A stretch of 64,000 nt of DNA from Pyricularia pennisetigena (Eukaryota > Ascomycota > Sordariomycetes > Magnaporthales > Pyriculariaceae). How positions within the stretch are numbered: the first letter of the stretch is position 1; every line of letters begins with the position of its first letter. Positions 46,885 to 56,109 of the stretch are shown in pieces. The stretch spans positions 3,875,285 to 3,939,284 of the forward strand of contig NW_021940918.1 in the NCBI RefSeq assembly GCF_004337985.1, read 5' to 3'. Below the pieces are notes generated by a model. The model was not told the origin of the DNA. It saw only the letters and a program-made list of their open reading frames with translations, and did not search any database. Made by a program: the position numbers and the translations under genes.

Positions 46885-47922
46885 ATGCAAGACAGGCGCA
46901 GAATCAAGCAGCGGCTGGCCCCGAAACTCACGCGACCGGGCGCCAAAGGTCACACCAAAAGCAAAACCGGCTGCCTGACCTGCAAGCAAAGACGGAAAAA
47001 GTGCGACGAGGCCAGGCCGAAATGCGGCGGGTGTGTCGCGGCCGGGTGGGACTGCGAGTTCCCTCCAGCCAATGCCGTGGCGAAGAGATCAAGGCCACCG
47101 CAGCAACACGGCTTTGGCAGCGCCACCATCGCCCGGCCGTCCCTGCTGCCCGATCTGACCCGTCAAGAGCTCGAAATGTTTCACTTTTACTCGGGCTATC
47201 GGATGAGCGGCCTGGGTCTCATCCTCAGCAGCCCCGGGGCCGAGGATCTGGTGATCAAGATGAGCGTATATGAGCCGTGCGTGCGGCAGGGCGTCCTGGC
47301 CGCGAGTTATGCGGTGCGGGATTCATACTGGCCGGCTGCGGACCGTGCCGAGCGGGCCCGCAACCTCGGGAGGCTGCTGCGACACTACAACCTCGCCATC
47401 GGGGAAGTCGTTGCACTTCGCGTCGAGCAGGAAGAGGCGAACCAGGAGGGCGCGGTGAAGACAAGTCGCCCGGAGCGCATAGCCGCCATCATGTGCGCCT
47501 CGCTGGTGCTGGCAACCGTCGACCACATATCTGCCCACATGTTCTCGGCCGTGCTTGGTGAAGGGGAGTCTGGCGGCAGGTCAAGGACGCTGTTCCACCT
47601 GAAGGCGTTCTCTGCCATACTGATGGACAGCAGGCCCGTGTCCCTCGTCGACGACGGAGGAGGCGGTGCTTGGGACAGGAAGAGCCAGTTCGACGACGAC
47701 GTCAGCATGATGGTGCACCTGGTTTCGACTTTCTTGATGCAGAACGCCTTGTACGACGAAGAAGTCAAGAGGTTCAAAGCTCAGAGAGCATCGGCGGCAG
47801 CGCCACATGGTTGGAATAGCAGTGGCAGTCGCATCACGGAGGAAGAAGAAGGTTATTATGAAATGGAGACCTACCAGGACCTACGGCCGGTTATGGCTCT
47901 GGCAACGATCCCAGGCCGCTAG
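46885..47922 (+). CDS. Short Zn(II)2Cys6 transcription factor
   Basis: A 345-aa intronless frame. The zinc cluster is C30-X2-C33-X6-C40-X6-C47-X2-C50-X6-C57 with the usual RRKKCDEARPKC core and a basic GHTKSKTGC lead-in. It is followed by a region with LTRQELEMFHFY and LILSSPGAEDLVIKM, typical of the Fungal_trans_2 type. Relatives are commonly 450-650 aa, so the C-terminal part looks missing; the protein ends shortly after YYEMETYQDLRPVMALATIPGR. No splice donor or frame continues it convincingly, so it is either a short paralogue or a truncated, possibly non-functional copy. The frame upstream (46789) opens only with TTG. The first ATG directly follows a 30-A tract. Confidence 0.75.
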   Translation: MQDRRRIKQRLAPKLTRPGAKGHTKSKTGCLTCKQRRKKCDEARPKCGGCVAAGWDCEFPPANAVAKRSRPPQQHGFGSATIARPSLLPDLTRQELEMFHFYSGYRMSGLGLILSSPGAEDLVIKMSVYEPCVRQGVLAASYAVRDSYWPAADRAERARNLGRLLRHYNLAIGEVVALRVEQEEANQEGAVKTSRPERIAAIMCASLVLATVDHISAHMFSAVLGEGESGGRSRTLFHLKAFSAILMDSRPVSLVDDGGGGAWDRKSQFDDDVSMMVHLVSTFLMQNALYDEEVKRFKAQRASAAAPHGWNSSGSRITEEEEGYYEMETYQDLRPVMALATIPGR

Positions 47923-48413
47923 TCCTTTCCATACCGGGTGGCGCAGGTAGGCCGGAATCAGGATCGTCGGGTTCCAGGGACCTCTGAGCATTCATATATA
48001 AAGGGGAGGCAATAAACGTCATTTATCAAGGCAGCAGCGGGCATCATGATGCGTTGATTTCGTAAAAAAAAAAAAAAAAAAAAAAAAAAGCCACTGTGCC
48101 CTCGGGTGTCAACACAGCGGTGACTGCGACGACGACTGCAGCCTCGATCAAATTCCAGCTGCGACCTCGAGAAGGCTGAACACTTTGAACTTGTCTCCCT
48201 CGAGTAATGAGATGCGGACGGCATGCATCTGTAGCGTGGGCGCCAAGCCCTGTCCCTGTCCTTGAGTAACTGGCTATTATTAGCCTTGCTGCAGATTTCA
48301 ATCGAGCTACTCGTCCGAAGCTCATGAATGACACAAGTACATAAAGATTGCGGCCCACATTCGGCCTTTCCGTAATTTTGGAATCTCTACAGTGTCGGAG
48401 CTGTGCAGGATAC

Positions 48414-48466
<53 letters not shown>

Positions 48467-48691
48467 CACAGTTTTAAAACCAAAGTGAGCTGGAGTATTA
48501 CATTCTGTAAAGGGCAAAAAGGGGCTACAAACAACTAGAAAAGGTTGTTATGCTTGGTCGTTCTGCAAAGCTTAAATCTAGTTGCCCGATTACCCTGACG
48601 GTATTACCCTAAAATTTCTCAAATTTCTGTTTCTAGCCCCTTTTTTGTTGAACCTTTTTGATTTTATCTTTATATCCTTACCGTTACGAAA
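47923..48691. other. Spacer with A26 and T48 runs
   Basis: No gene is supported. A 26-A run lies at 48064-48089 and a T run of 48 at 48419-48466. This is 3' UTR of the Zn2Cys6 gene and upstream region of the secreted-protein gene. Confidence 0.45.
48419..48466. repeat. Poly-T run of 48
   Basis: The longest homopolymer in the window. It lies about 225 nt upstream of the secreted-protein start. It could be the tail of an inverted retroposon, but I see no adjoining element. Confidence 0.9.
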
Positions 48692-49105
48692 ATGAAAAGC
48701 ATATCGGTCTTGGTTGCCTTGCTTGCGGTCCAAGCAAAGGCCAGTTATTACCGTGTCTCCATCGTCCAAGACCCCAACCCGAATCCAGCCGTCAAGAATC
48801 CAGTCGCTTCGATTGACGGCGAGGAGGGTAAAGAGTATATCATGTTATACGAGGGTGAAGGCTACCGTGGGAGGGAACCGCCCAACGTCATCGTCCCGGT
48901 CAAGATCGTCCGAGGCAAAGCCGTTCCCGGCCGCGGAGGCCTTGGGCGTGGGTTCAAACTCGACATCACGCCAATATCGGCGGGAGAGGCGGTACTTGCC
49001 GAGCCGGTAAACACTGTGCCGGATCCGTCGTTGAAAGAGGGGCGGTACGCAGGACGGACGGGCGGAGGACGAGAAAAAGCACCACCATCAAGGAAATGGT
49101 GGTAA
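48692..49105 (+). CDS. Small secreted protein, cysteine-free, candidate effector
   Basis: A 137-aa protein with a clear signal peptide (MKSISVLVALLAVQAKA, cleavage near residue 17-18). The mature part has no cysteines, begins YYRVSIVQDPNPNP and is rich in Gly, Pro and Arg, with GEEGKEYIMLYEGEGYRG and a basic, glycine-rich tail. I do not recognise a family. It borders an AT-rich island, a common setting for effector genes in plant-associated fungi; an effector role is inference. ATG at 48692 follows GAAA. No intron is needed. Confidence 0.65.
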   Translation: MKSISVLVALLAVQAKASYYRVSIVQDPNPNPAVKNPVASIDGEEGKEYIMLYEGEGYRGREPPNVIVPVKIVRGKAVPGRGGLGRGFKLDITPISAGEAVLAEPVNTVPDPSLKEGRYAGRTGGGREKAPPSRKWW

Positions 49106-49883
49106 ATGACAGATTCGACGGCCGGGTTGGAAAGGTCGATGATTGGGTCTGGGGTTACAGCAAAAGAGCCTAACCCCCACCCCGAGTAAGAAGTGTCACT
49201 TGGGCTACGTTGTGACTACGGGGAGTAAATGCGATTATCAAGCTCGAAATTGTTTTACATTATATTAATTAGGGGTTTACAAAGCTGAACTTACCATATT
49301 ATACCCACTTGCGGCCAGTATTACATATTATACGTAATTATGAAATTACATCAAGTTTTAATAATTAACAAACTTTTAATTCTGGTAATAGCATACTCTA
49401 AGCCTCCTCCAGCCTTTGGGAATTAACACTTTGATTTGATGGATTTAAAAAAGATTAAAAGGCATTTACTTGGAAACTGGTAACGTCACCGGCGGGCCTT
49501 GTGTAAAATAAATTATATTTCAAATATAATTTACTTAAACTCACGAGATCAAATACATTTTCCCCCATCGTGAATACGTGTAGTTAACATGGTCTTCCTG
49601 TGTTTATAGGCCTTTCGGAATGTCGATCGATCAACAGAACGTTTTTATTGCGTAAAGTGGTTCAAATTCTATATCCTCTATGAAACCGTCTAGAGAAGAG
49701 CTTCTGAACGTCCTTCCGTCTTATACCCGCCAGACCAACGATTGAGGCCCGTGCAAATTGGCCCGTGCGCCACTGCACGTTAGTCATCATCCTATTGTTG
49801 AAGATGAACGCAATTATATCTATTCCAACTCCCTGTTTGTTATCTCAGGTATTCCGGCGGTATTTTGTCTGGGCGAATGTCCC
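49106..49883. other. AT-rich island, left part
   Basis: This is markedly AT-rich, with TTAATTA, TATAAT and AAATTATATTTC blocks and no open frame of note, unlike the GC-rich coding sequence around it. It could be mutated repeat sequence. Confidence 0.5.
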
Positions 49884-50150
49884 CTAACCCCACCTGGGTT
49901 CCCCTGGTAACGAGTAACCACACAAAATGTAACATAGATTTCTCCGCACGTTTTCGACTGGAAAACTGTAGTATAAACTGTCCATACAACCGTGAAAACA
50001 AGTTATCCGCTTAGACATTTGGTCCGCGTTGTTAAAGTCGGAGCGTTTTGATAATGTATCCGCCTGTTCGAGGTTTGTGCTAGGGCTGGCGACAGAAATC
50101 GCAGCGGAAATGGCCCAGAAAATAACAGTAAAAACGTTGGTAATTTTCAT
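49884..50150 (-). CDS. Tiny secreted protein with twin CX3C motif and Kex2-type sites
   Basis: An 88-aa protein with an N-terminal hydrophobic signal (residues about 1-22, ending ISVASP). Two LSKR/MSKR dibasic sites follow (to residues 36 and 48) and fit Kex2 processing. The remaining 40 residues contain just four cysteines, in two CX3C motifs (C51/C55 and C73/C77) separated by 17 residues. That spacing suggests a helical hairpin held by two disulfides, like plant alpha-hairpinins or, in pattern only, small Tim proteins; the secretion signal argues against a Tim. It is embedded in AT-rich sequence. No homologue is recognised, so the gene call rests on the signal, Kex2 sites and cysteine pattern. 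Confidence 0.55.
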   Translation of the reverse strand: MKITNVFTVIFWAISAAISVASPSTNLEQADTLSKRSDFNNADQMSKRITCFHGCMDSLYYSFPVENVRRNLCYILCGYSLPGEPRWG

Positions 50151-51376
50151 GTTGATAAAAATTGCAAATTTTCCAATTTGACCAGAAGTTTATTTTTTCA
50201 ATAAAAGATGAAAAGTTGGGTGGATTACTGGAGACGTTAAACTTCAATCAGCCAAATCAACCTAGCTTTTCTATAGCTTTTGTATTGTATTGGGATTTTA
50301 ATAAGTATTGCAGCTTTTGTTATGCATTCCATTTGCTATTATTAATTGAAATCAAGTTTAATTATGTACCTTTTTTTTTTATCAATTTGCATAAGCTTTT
50401 ATATTCAAGTATTAGAACCAGGGTAAGTACATTATACAAACTTATTAGTTAGCACCTATAAGCAGATACTCTTTTCTAAAAACAAGTCAAGGAAACTGAA
50501 AAGCTGCTAAATTTGACGCGTCGCGGGTAGAACTTATTACGGCCAGGGATATATCAGTAGTGTAACATTTGGACCCTGCAATTACCAGACCCTGACCCTG
50601 GCCACTGACCGACGACCCATTTAGGACAAATCCTTTTGTCCGTGTCGCCTTAAAATCAGAATTTGATTTATTTCATTCTTTCCCTTGAGAATAAAATCTT
50701 GGTTGACAAACGCTAACAAACTGGCTTCCGTACTATGCCTACCCTGACCATGACATGTGGTAAGAGTGACAGTTATAGTTGACTGATTAAATATGAACAT
50801 ATTCAACAGATTGAAAATAGAAATGACATAATATATAAACCATTTAGAAAGATACTTTATTAAATTAATGCTACAATAAAAGCAAACTGCGGTATTAATA
50901 ATAAAATTAATAATAGTAACCATAACAACTTGATAAAATTCGGAACACCACAATGTGAGCGTGTTAATTTAGAGATTATATGTGACGTTGACTGAGATTT
51001 CAACACGCAACTCTCGTTTTAACTCGGTTGCTTCACGGTCTAATCAACCTGCGTACAATTATTAACAATGGACGGGGTACTGATATGGTCAGTGTGTTAA
51101 TAAACCCCGTTATGTGCTTTTTTGTTTCTTCGGAAACCGGGGTCGTTTGGAAGTTGAACCGTTGGAATGCGCTACAAGTGGAAAGGCTGAAAATTGTGCG
51201 CCGACGTTTGGAGGACAATTCCAATCGCGAGGTTCCCGGGAGTGTCGGCACGTCAATGCACGGAAATGTGCGTTTACGGTGCCGTAACAAGATGTAAATA
51301 ATTGTTCAAGTTAATACGTGTTTTTGATTGGGTGCAAAACGCACCAAAAACGGAGCCGGTTAACGGTACAGGAGTT

Positions 51377-51407
<31 letters not shown>

Positions 51408-51802
51408 GCTGAACTACGTATGCGGGTGAGAAGATACCGCAAAACAGTCAAATTACCGAAATTATACGACCCAATGCAATATATATCGGGTTGCTGACGA
51501 AACAAAGGAAGTTTGGCTGGAGACCTCGGGGTCACCGATGGGTCTTTTAACAGAGGCATTGTTCGACTTGGTGCCTGTTTGCCACTTGGGCATGGTTTCC
51601 GTTGCGGCCGGATATACGGAGCTGCGTGGTGGGACTATCCAATAGAAACTTGATGGTGAAATTTCTTAATTGCAACTTGTACGATATAATGTGTGGTAAA
51701 GGGGCTCATGCGGTTGCACCGTGAAAATAGATATAAACATTTCTGTTAAACAAGTTTCAAGAAGCAGCTCCCCCATGACCAAGAAAAAAAAAAAAAAAAA
51801 GG
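50151..51802. other. AT-rich island, right part
   Basis: Strongly AT-rich DNA with many TTAAT and ATAAT words and no recognisable gene. An open frame at 51028-51297 overlaps a comparable one on the opposite strand; neither resembles a known protein. Poly-T/A tracts lie at 51380-51407 and 51784-51800. The composition is consistent with old, C-to-T mutated repeats, but I could not identify a parent element. Confidence 0.5.
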
Positions 51803-54355
51803 CTAAACCGGAACCGCGAGTGTGTATTCACCCGCACCCTCCAGCACCTGGGTAGTATCCTTGTACCTAAAAACACCTCGAGTCCCAGCAGGGGCTCGAA
51901 TCAGCACATTGACCACGTCCCTCCCTGAAGAATCCGGCCCGATCGTCCAGTCCACGGCCAGCGGACCCCTCGGCGTCTGGACCTGGGCGCTCACCCGCTT
52001 CAGCCCGAGACCACCGACGCCTACCTCCGGGTCGACGACCCAGCTGCGGTACCCGAAGCCCTCGACGCCGTCGGCTTGCCTGATCCCCGCCGCGTGGCGC
52101 GTCAGGGCGTAGGTGGCGGCGCCGCCCCAGGGGTGCGCGAGGCTGGTGAAGAGGCTCAGGCCCGGCTCGCCGGCCGGCGTCAGGTACTCCCAGCTTGCGC
52201 CCGAAGCGTGGCGGTCGGCGTGGGCGCGGGACAGCATCCGGGGCCAGAGGGAGCGGAGGAGCTTGGTGGCGGTGGCGGTGGCGGTGGTGGTGCCGTTGCT
52301 TCTGCTGCTGCTGCTGCTGCTGCTGACGACGCGCAGCAGCCCGTCGAGGAGGAAGCCGTTTGTGTTGGGCGAGATGTTGGTGTCGGCGGCGGTCGAGTCG
52401 ACCAGCGACGAGTCCTTGTACGCCGGTCCCAGCTCGAGGGCGGCGAGGGCGGCGACGGACCGCGAGATGCGCCGCGGGTCCGAGGCCACGCCCGACGAGA
52501 GACAAAAGGCCGTGGCCTGCACCGAGAGGTCGTCCTTGTCGGCCAGCGACAGGGAGTAGAAGCCGCGGGCGTCGTTCCAGAGCTGCGCGTTGACGGCGCG
52601 CGTGATCTCGTCGGCGGCCCGCGCGGCCTTGGCCTGGTAGGCGGCGTCGCCGACGGCCTTGGAGATGTGGGCGATCTCGAGCAGGGTCTGGACGGCCAGG
52701 CACGAGGTGGCGGAGCCGTCGACCGCGGGCCCCAGGAAGGCGCTTCCAAAGTTGAGCAGCTTGGTGGTCTGGTTGACGCGCGAGAGCAGCCAGTCGAACT
52801 GCAGCTGCCACTGGGCCCAGCTGTCGCGCACAAAAGCGACGTCGCCCGTCTGCTCCAGGTAGCTGTACAGGGAGCCCATGCCCAGCAGCTGGTAGTCCTC
52901 GAGGCCGTAGGGCTGGGCCCCAAAGGCGGTGAACGGCCCGCTGGCGCTGGCGGGGTCGTAGCCCATCCTGGGGGAGATGTCCAAGATGCCGAGGGGGATC
53001 TGCGTGCGGAGCAAGAACCGCAGCGTGCCGCGCTCCAGGTCGAAGCGCGATGTGCTGGCGCCCATGATGCGGATGGTGTGGAGGAAGTCGCCCAGCCAGA
53101 CCAAGCGGTCGCGCTTGGGCCCGTCCAGGCAGACGCCCTCCGCGTTGGTCTCGACGCCGTACTCGGCGAGCACGTCGGACGACGTCATGGGGTTTCGGTA
53201 GACGACGGTGCCGTTCTGCGCCGTCGCCGTGACGTTGCGCACCCACGCCGCTTGGTCTTGCCACGCGCCGAACCCGAAGCTGCCCGTCAGCGTCAAGGGG
53301 CCGCCGCCGATGTAGTATTTGGAGACGTGCGTGGCCAAGATTTGTGTCTTGTCGAGGGACACGGCGAGGAAGCCGTCGGGCGAGAGGACGGTCGTCACGT
53401 GGTACCACTTGTTCTCGGCGACGTCAAAGGGAACGCGGGAGATGTCCAGGTCGTACGAGGTGAGGGTGGTCTGGTTGACAAAGCCGTAGCCCCAGCCGAG
53501 CTTAAGCGTGTTCCTCGGCGTCAGGGTGGTGTTGGTGTTGGAAAAGGTCGTGGCGTTGGGCAGCTCGCTCGTCAGCTGCAGTTGGACACCGCCAAAGCGA
53601 CCCAGCGGCCAGGCCACCGACCACCACACCCCACCACGCTCAATCATGGTGTCGAACTCGAGCGTGTAGTTGCCCCAGAGGCCGGCTCGGAGCGTCTGCG
53701 TGGGGCGGATGCTGGCCACGCGCACTCCCTTCTCCGCATCGACCTGCCACACGGCCTTCTGGGTGCCCGACTCGACGCACGCGAGGTCGGCAGCCCGGGC
53801 CCCCAGCGCCCACACCTCGTTGAGCACCTCGTCGTCGCAGCTGAACCTGCCCGGCATCTCGGCAATCTCGGTCCCGCCCGCGGTGGCCTCGAAACCGACG
53901 CTCTGAAACGTGACGCCGACGTCGGCCCTGGCGTCGAGCAGCCTGATGGACTGCCACCTCTGGCCGCCCTGGATCAGCCCGCTGGCCACGGAGCCCGCGG
54001 CAGAGATGTTGAAGGTCTCGACGCGGAAGGCGTTGGCGAGCCCTTGCTGGTACGGGTACGGCCCGTCGGACCAGACGTGCTCGAGCGCCGCGAACGGCTC
54101 GCTGTACTTGACCTCGACCTGCACGGCCGCGGCGCCGGATATCTCGGACACGGTGAACCGCGGATAGCCGGCGACCTCGACGCCGTAGTCGAGCGTGGCC
54201 AGGGGGTGCGAGCCGTTGAGGGTAAAAGCGGCGAACGGCCCGGTGGCCTGTCTGGGTGCTGTACCGACCGCCACCTTGCTCGGGGTGAAGAGGCGCGCGT
54301 CGGCGGCCAGCACGTTTGCCAGCAGGCAGCCGCTGGAGAGGATTCGACGAGCCAT
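51803..54355 (-). CDS. Alpha-L-rhamnosidase, glycoside hydrolase family 78
   Basis: An intronless 850-aa protein with a short secretion signal (MARRILSSGCLLANVLAA). The family cleaves terminal alpha-L-rhamnose from plant glycosides and pectic polymers. Fungal GH78 features include the CVESGTQKAVWQVDAEKG region and a concanavalin-like insert (LRAGLWGNYTLEFDTMIERGG). The catalytic (alpha/alpha)6 domain shows KRDRLVWLGDFLHTIRIM, LLNFGSAFLGPAVDG and SWEYLTPAGEPGLSLFTSLAHPWG blocks, and the protein ends in a beta-sandwich tail. A Ser run followed by (TA)n lies before LLRSLWPRML and is encoded by CTG/GGT repeats, so its length may vary. Coding sequence is very GC-rich, in sharp contrast with the AT-rich DNA on its 3' side. 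The frame upstream of 54355 opens only with TTG. Confidence 0.92.
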   Translation of the reverse strand: MARRILSSGCLLANVLAADARLFTPSKVAVGTAPRQATGPFAAFTLNGSHPLATLDYGVEVAGYPRFTVSEISGAAAVQVEVKYSEPFAALEHVWSDGPYPYQQGLANAFRVETFNISAAGSVASGLIQGGQRWQSIRLLDARADVGVTFQSVGFEATAGGTEIAEMPGRFSCDDEVLNEVWALGARAADLACVESGTQKAVWQVDAEKGVRVASIRPTQTLRAGLWGNYTLEFDTMIERGGVWWSVAWPLGRFGGVQLQLTSELPNATTFSNTNTTLTPRNTLKLGWGYGFVNQTTLTSYDLDISRVPFDVAENKWYHVTTVLSPDGFLAVSLDKTQILATHVSKYYIGGGPLTLTGSFGFGAWQDQAAWVRNVTATAQNGTVVYRNPMTSSDVLAEYGVETNAEGVCLDGPKRDRLVWLGDFLHTIRIMGASTSRFDLERGTLRFLLRTQIPLGILDISPRMGYDPASASGPFTAFGAQPYGLEDYQLLGMGSLYSYLEQTGDVAFVRDSWAQWQLQFDWLLSRVNQTTKLLNFGSAFLGPAVDGSATSCLAVQTLLEIAHISKAVGDAAYQAKAARAADEITRAVNAQLWNDARGFYSLSLADKDDLSVQATAFCLSSGVASDPRRISRSVAALAALELGPAYKDSSLVDSTAADTNISPNTNGFLLDGLLRVVSSSSSSSRSNGTTTATATATKLLRSLWPRMLSRAHADRHASGASWEYLTPAGEPGLSLFTSLAHPWGGAATYALTRHAAGIRQADGVEGFGYRSWVVDPEVGVGGLGLKRVSAQVQTPRGPLAVDWTIGPDSSGRDVVNVLIRAPAGTRGVFRYKDTTQVLEGAGEYTLAVPV

Positions 54356-55123
54356 GATCGAAGCGAGCAGAGTCCACAACCCGATCGGACAACCATGTTA
54401 GTCGCGGTCGCAGTCGAGGCTCCGGCGCGAGCCATGTTTGCTACTTTATGTTCAAGAAGAAATATGAACGACTCGGATGTTCCTCCAACTACCGATCTCA
54501 ATACTACGAAAATCCCATGGGGGAATTCGACATTGATATAAGGTCGACCCGCTTCCCCGCGCTGGCAGAGATTAAAGCATGGCAAAATGTAACTTGGTTT
54601 ACGGAATTGGGTTACATAGTCGGGCAGCTTGTGGAGAATGTCTTTTTTTCTTTTTTTTTTTTTCACCCACGCACATCCATATTCCGGGGAGGTGGAGTGG
54701 TTGATCGGAATGTGGAGGAAGCAGCGAAATCGGTAAACCTTCTAGCCTCTGCCCCCACTCTCCTGCCATCTCCTTCGGCCTCAGCTACACCGAGTTGTGC
54801 CATGGAGGAGACTATGCTTCAACCCACAAAGTTCGGGTCGGTCAAACTGCTTACGAAGGTACAGAGGGAAAACAAGTTGAGCCCCGTTTCCAAGCATTTG
54901 ACATCCGAGACTTCGTGTGGAGGTGAATCCTGACTACTGCAGCACAGCATGTGCTACTTGCTGAGGTTGAGATGAATGTCCTGGTCGAGTCGTCGCCCAG
55001 CCAGGCGTAGCTATGGATGGCCAGCACCATGTTGTGGTGGAGGTGAAGCTCCATAGCACAGGAGACGTCACCTGGTTGAACTGCCTCTGGGACTACTGCT
55101 AGAGTGATTACTGGTGCGTTGAT
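54356..55123. other. Spacer upstream of rhamnosidase gene
   Basis: No gene is supported. The stretch is the promoter side of the rhamnosidase gene, with a T16-type block at about 54643-54662. Open frames at 54448-54933 (plus) and 54851-55147 (minus) are not recognisable. Confidence 0.4.
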
Positions 55124-56109
55124 CTTCGCGGACCCCCTGGCAGACAAGGGGTCCCTAAAATCCGTATCAACCCTAAAATTTGAACCATTCGACTTTGTAT
55201 GTAAATTGTATGCAAAAAATCAAGACCCTAAATTTCAACGGCCTGCGTTCCGACAACCATAAGCCCTGGTTTTTTTTTTTTTTTTTTTTTTTTTTTTGGA
55301 ATAGGCTGTAAGGGGCTTGCCTTGGTGGCGTACTTCTGGGTGCAGGGTTGATAGAATTGAGGTTCTACAAGGGTAAGAACTGTTGCAGTAGATAGATCTT
55401 GGCATCACATGACCGGAGGAGCTTAGTCAGCACAGTGCACATCATAAAAGCACTGTCACGCTCGTTAGCCTAGATAGCGCACCCTACCTGAATACATGGC
55501 TCTCCTACCACTAATTCAGACTGCACGTGTACGTTCGTGTGCGTCAAGAACTGTTTAGGATGCGCCTTGCGCACTGAGGAGTGCGCTCCCGTTGTATACA
55601 CTGCGGCTGTCACGTGTGTGTAGCTCATCCCGATGCACGTGGCGGAGCCGGTGCGCCACCGGCTCCAGCCCTCAGGGGCTAGCCCCCCAATATAGGTCAG
55701 CGTATGGGGAAACGAGTAAAAATCCTGTATACGGAATTGTAAAAATTAGGGGAAAAATTGTACGGGTCAATACAAGCGATAAAAAACAATTTATTAATCA
55801 AGATTGAACAGTAAATACGGTGTTAATAACACTGTACTCACATTATCAGCATTCTATTGTGCAATCTTAATGGACGACCTGATTTTCATTGTTTGTAACA
55901 ACACGCACAATTTTCTCTTCAATATTTGCCGTTTCGTACAAAGAGCTCTACTCGCCTTCCCACATATTAACCTTTTTTTAAAAAAAGAAATTCTGGATTT
56001 GTGGTTGTCGACGTATAGACCGTTGAAGTCGTAAGATTTCCAAATTCACATATTAAATGAGGCGATTCAGTTGTCAGGGACCCTCTGTTTGACAAGGGGG
56101 TCCGCGAAG
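55124..56109. mobile_element. Degenerate element with terminal inverted repeats
   Basis: The left end (55124-55156) and the reverse complement of the right end (56076-56109) share CTTCGCGGACCCCCT exactly, then align with one gap and a few mismatches to GGGTCCCT, about 29 of 34 positions. Each repeat has an internal GGACCCC..GGGGTCC palindrome. The 986-bp interior encodes no recognisable transposase; it is AT-rich on the right, with a T27-type run (55270-55297). I expect a non-autonomous or decayed DNA transposon. No clear target-site duplication is visible, so the class is open. Confidence 0.65.
55643..55665. repeat. GC-rich hairpin inside the element
   Basis: GGAGCCGGTG and CACCGGCTCC form a perfect 10-bp stem with a 3-nt loop; exact base positions are accurate to a few bases. 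An AGCCC-TCA-GGGGCT imperfect palindrome follows immediately. The GC-rich patch contrasts with its AT-rich surroundings. Confidence 0.75.

Noticed and set aside
48064..48466. A26 and T48 runs as ends of a retroposon
   Set aside because: No tRNA-derived head, reverse transcriptase or target duplication is visible around them.
52076..54541. 821-codon plus-strand frame
   Set aside because: It is antisense to the GC-rich rhamnosidase gene, whose minus-strand product has a clear GH78 pattern.
54851..55147. 98-codon minus-strand frame
   Set aside because: No signal peptide, family or start context; it runs into the left inverted repeat of the decayed element.
55380..55560. Possible LTR fragment with ATAAAAG and GTTAGCC words
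   Set aside because: Only a vague resemblance to LTR promoter regions; no TG..CA ends, primer-binding site or second copy in the window.
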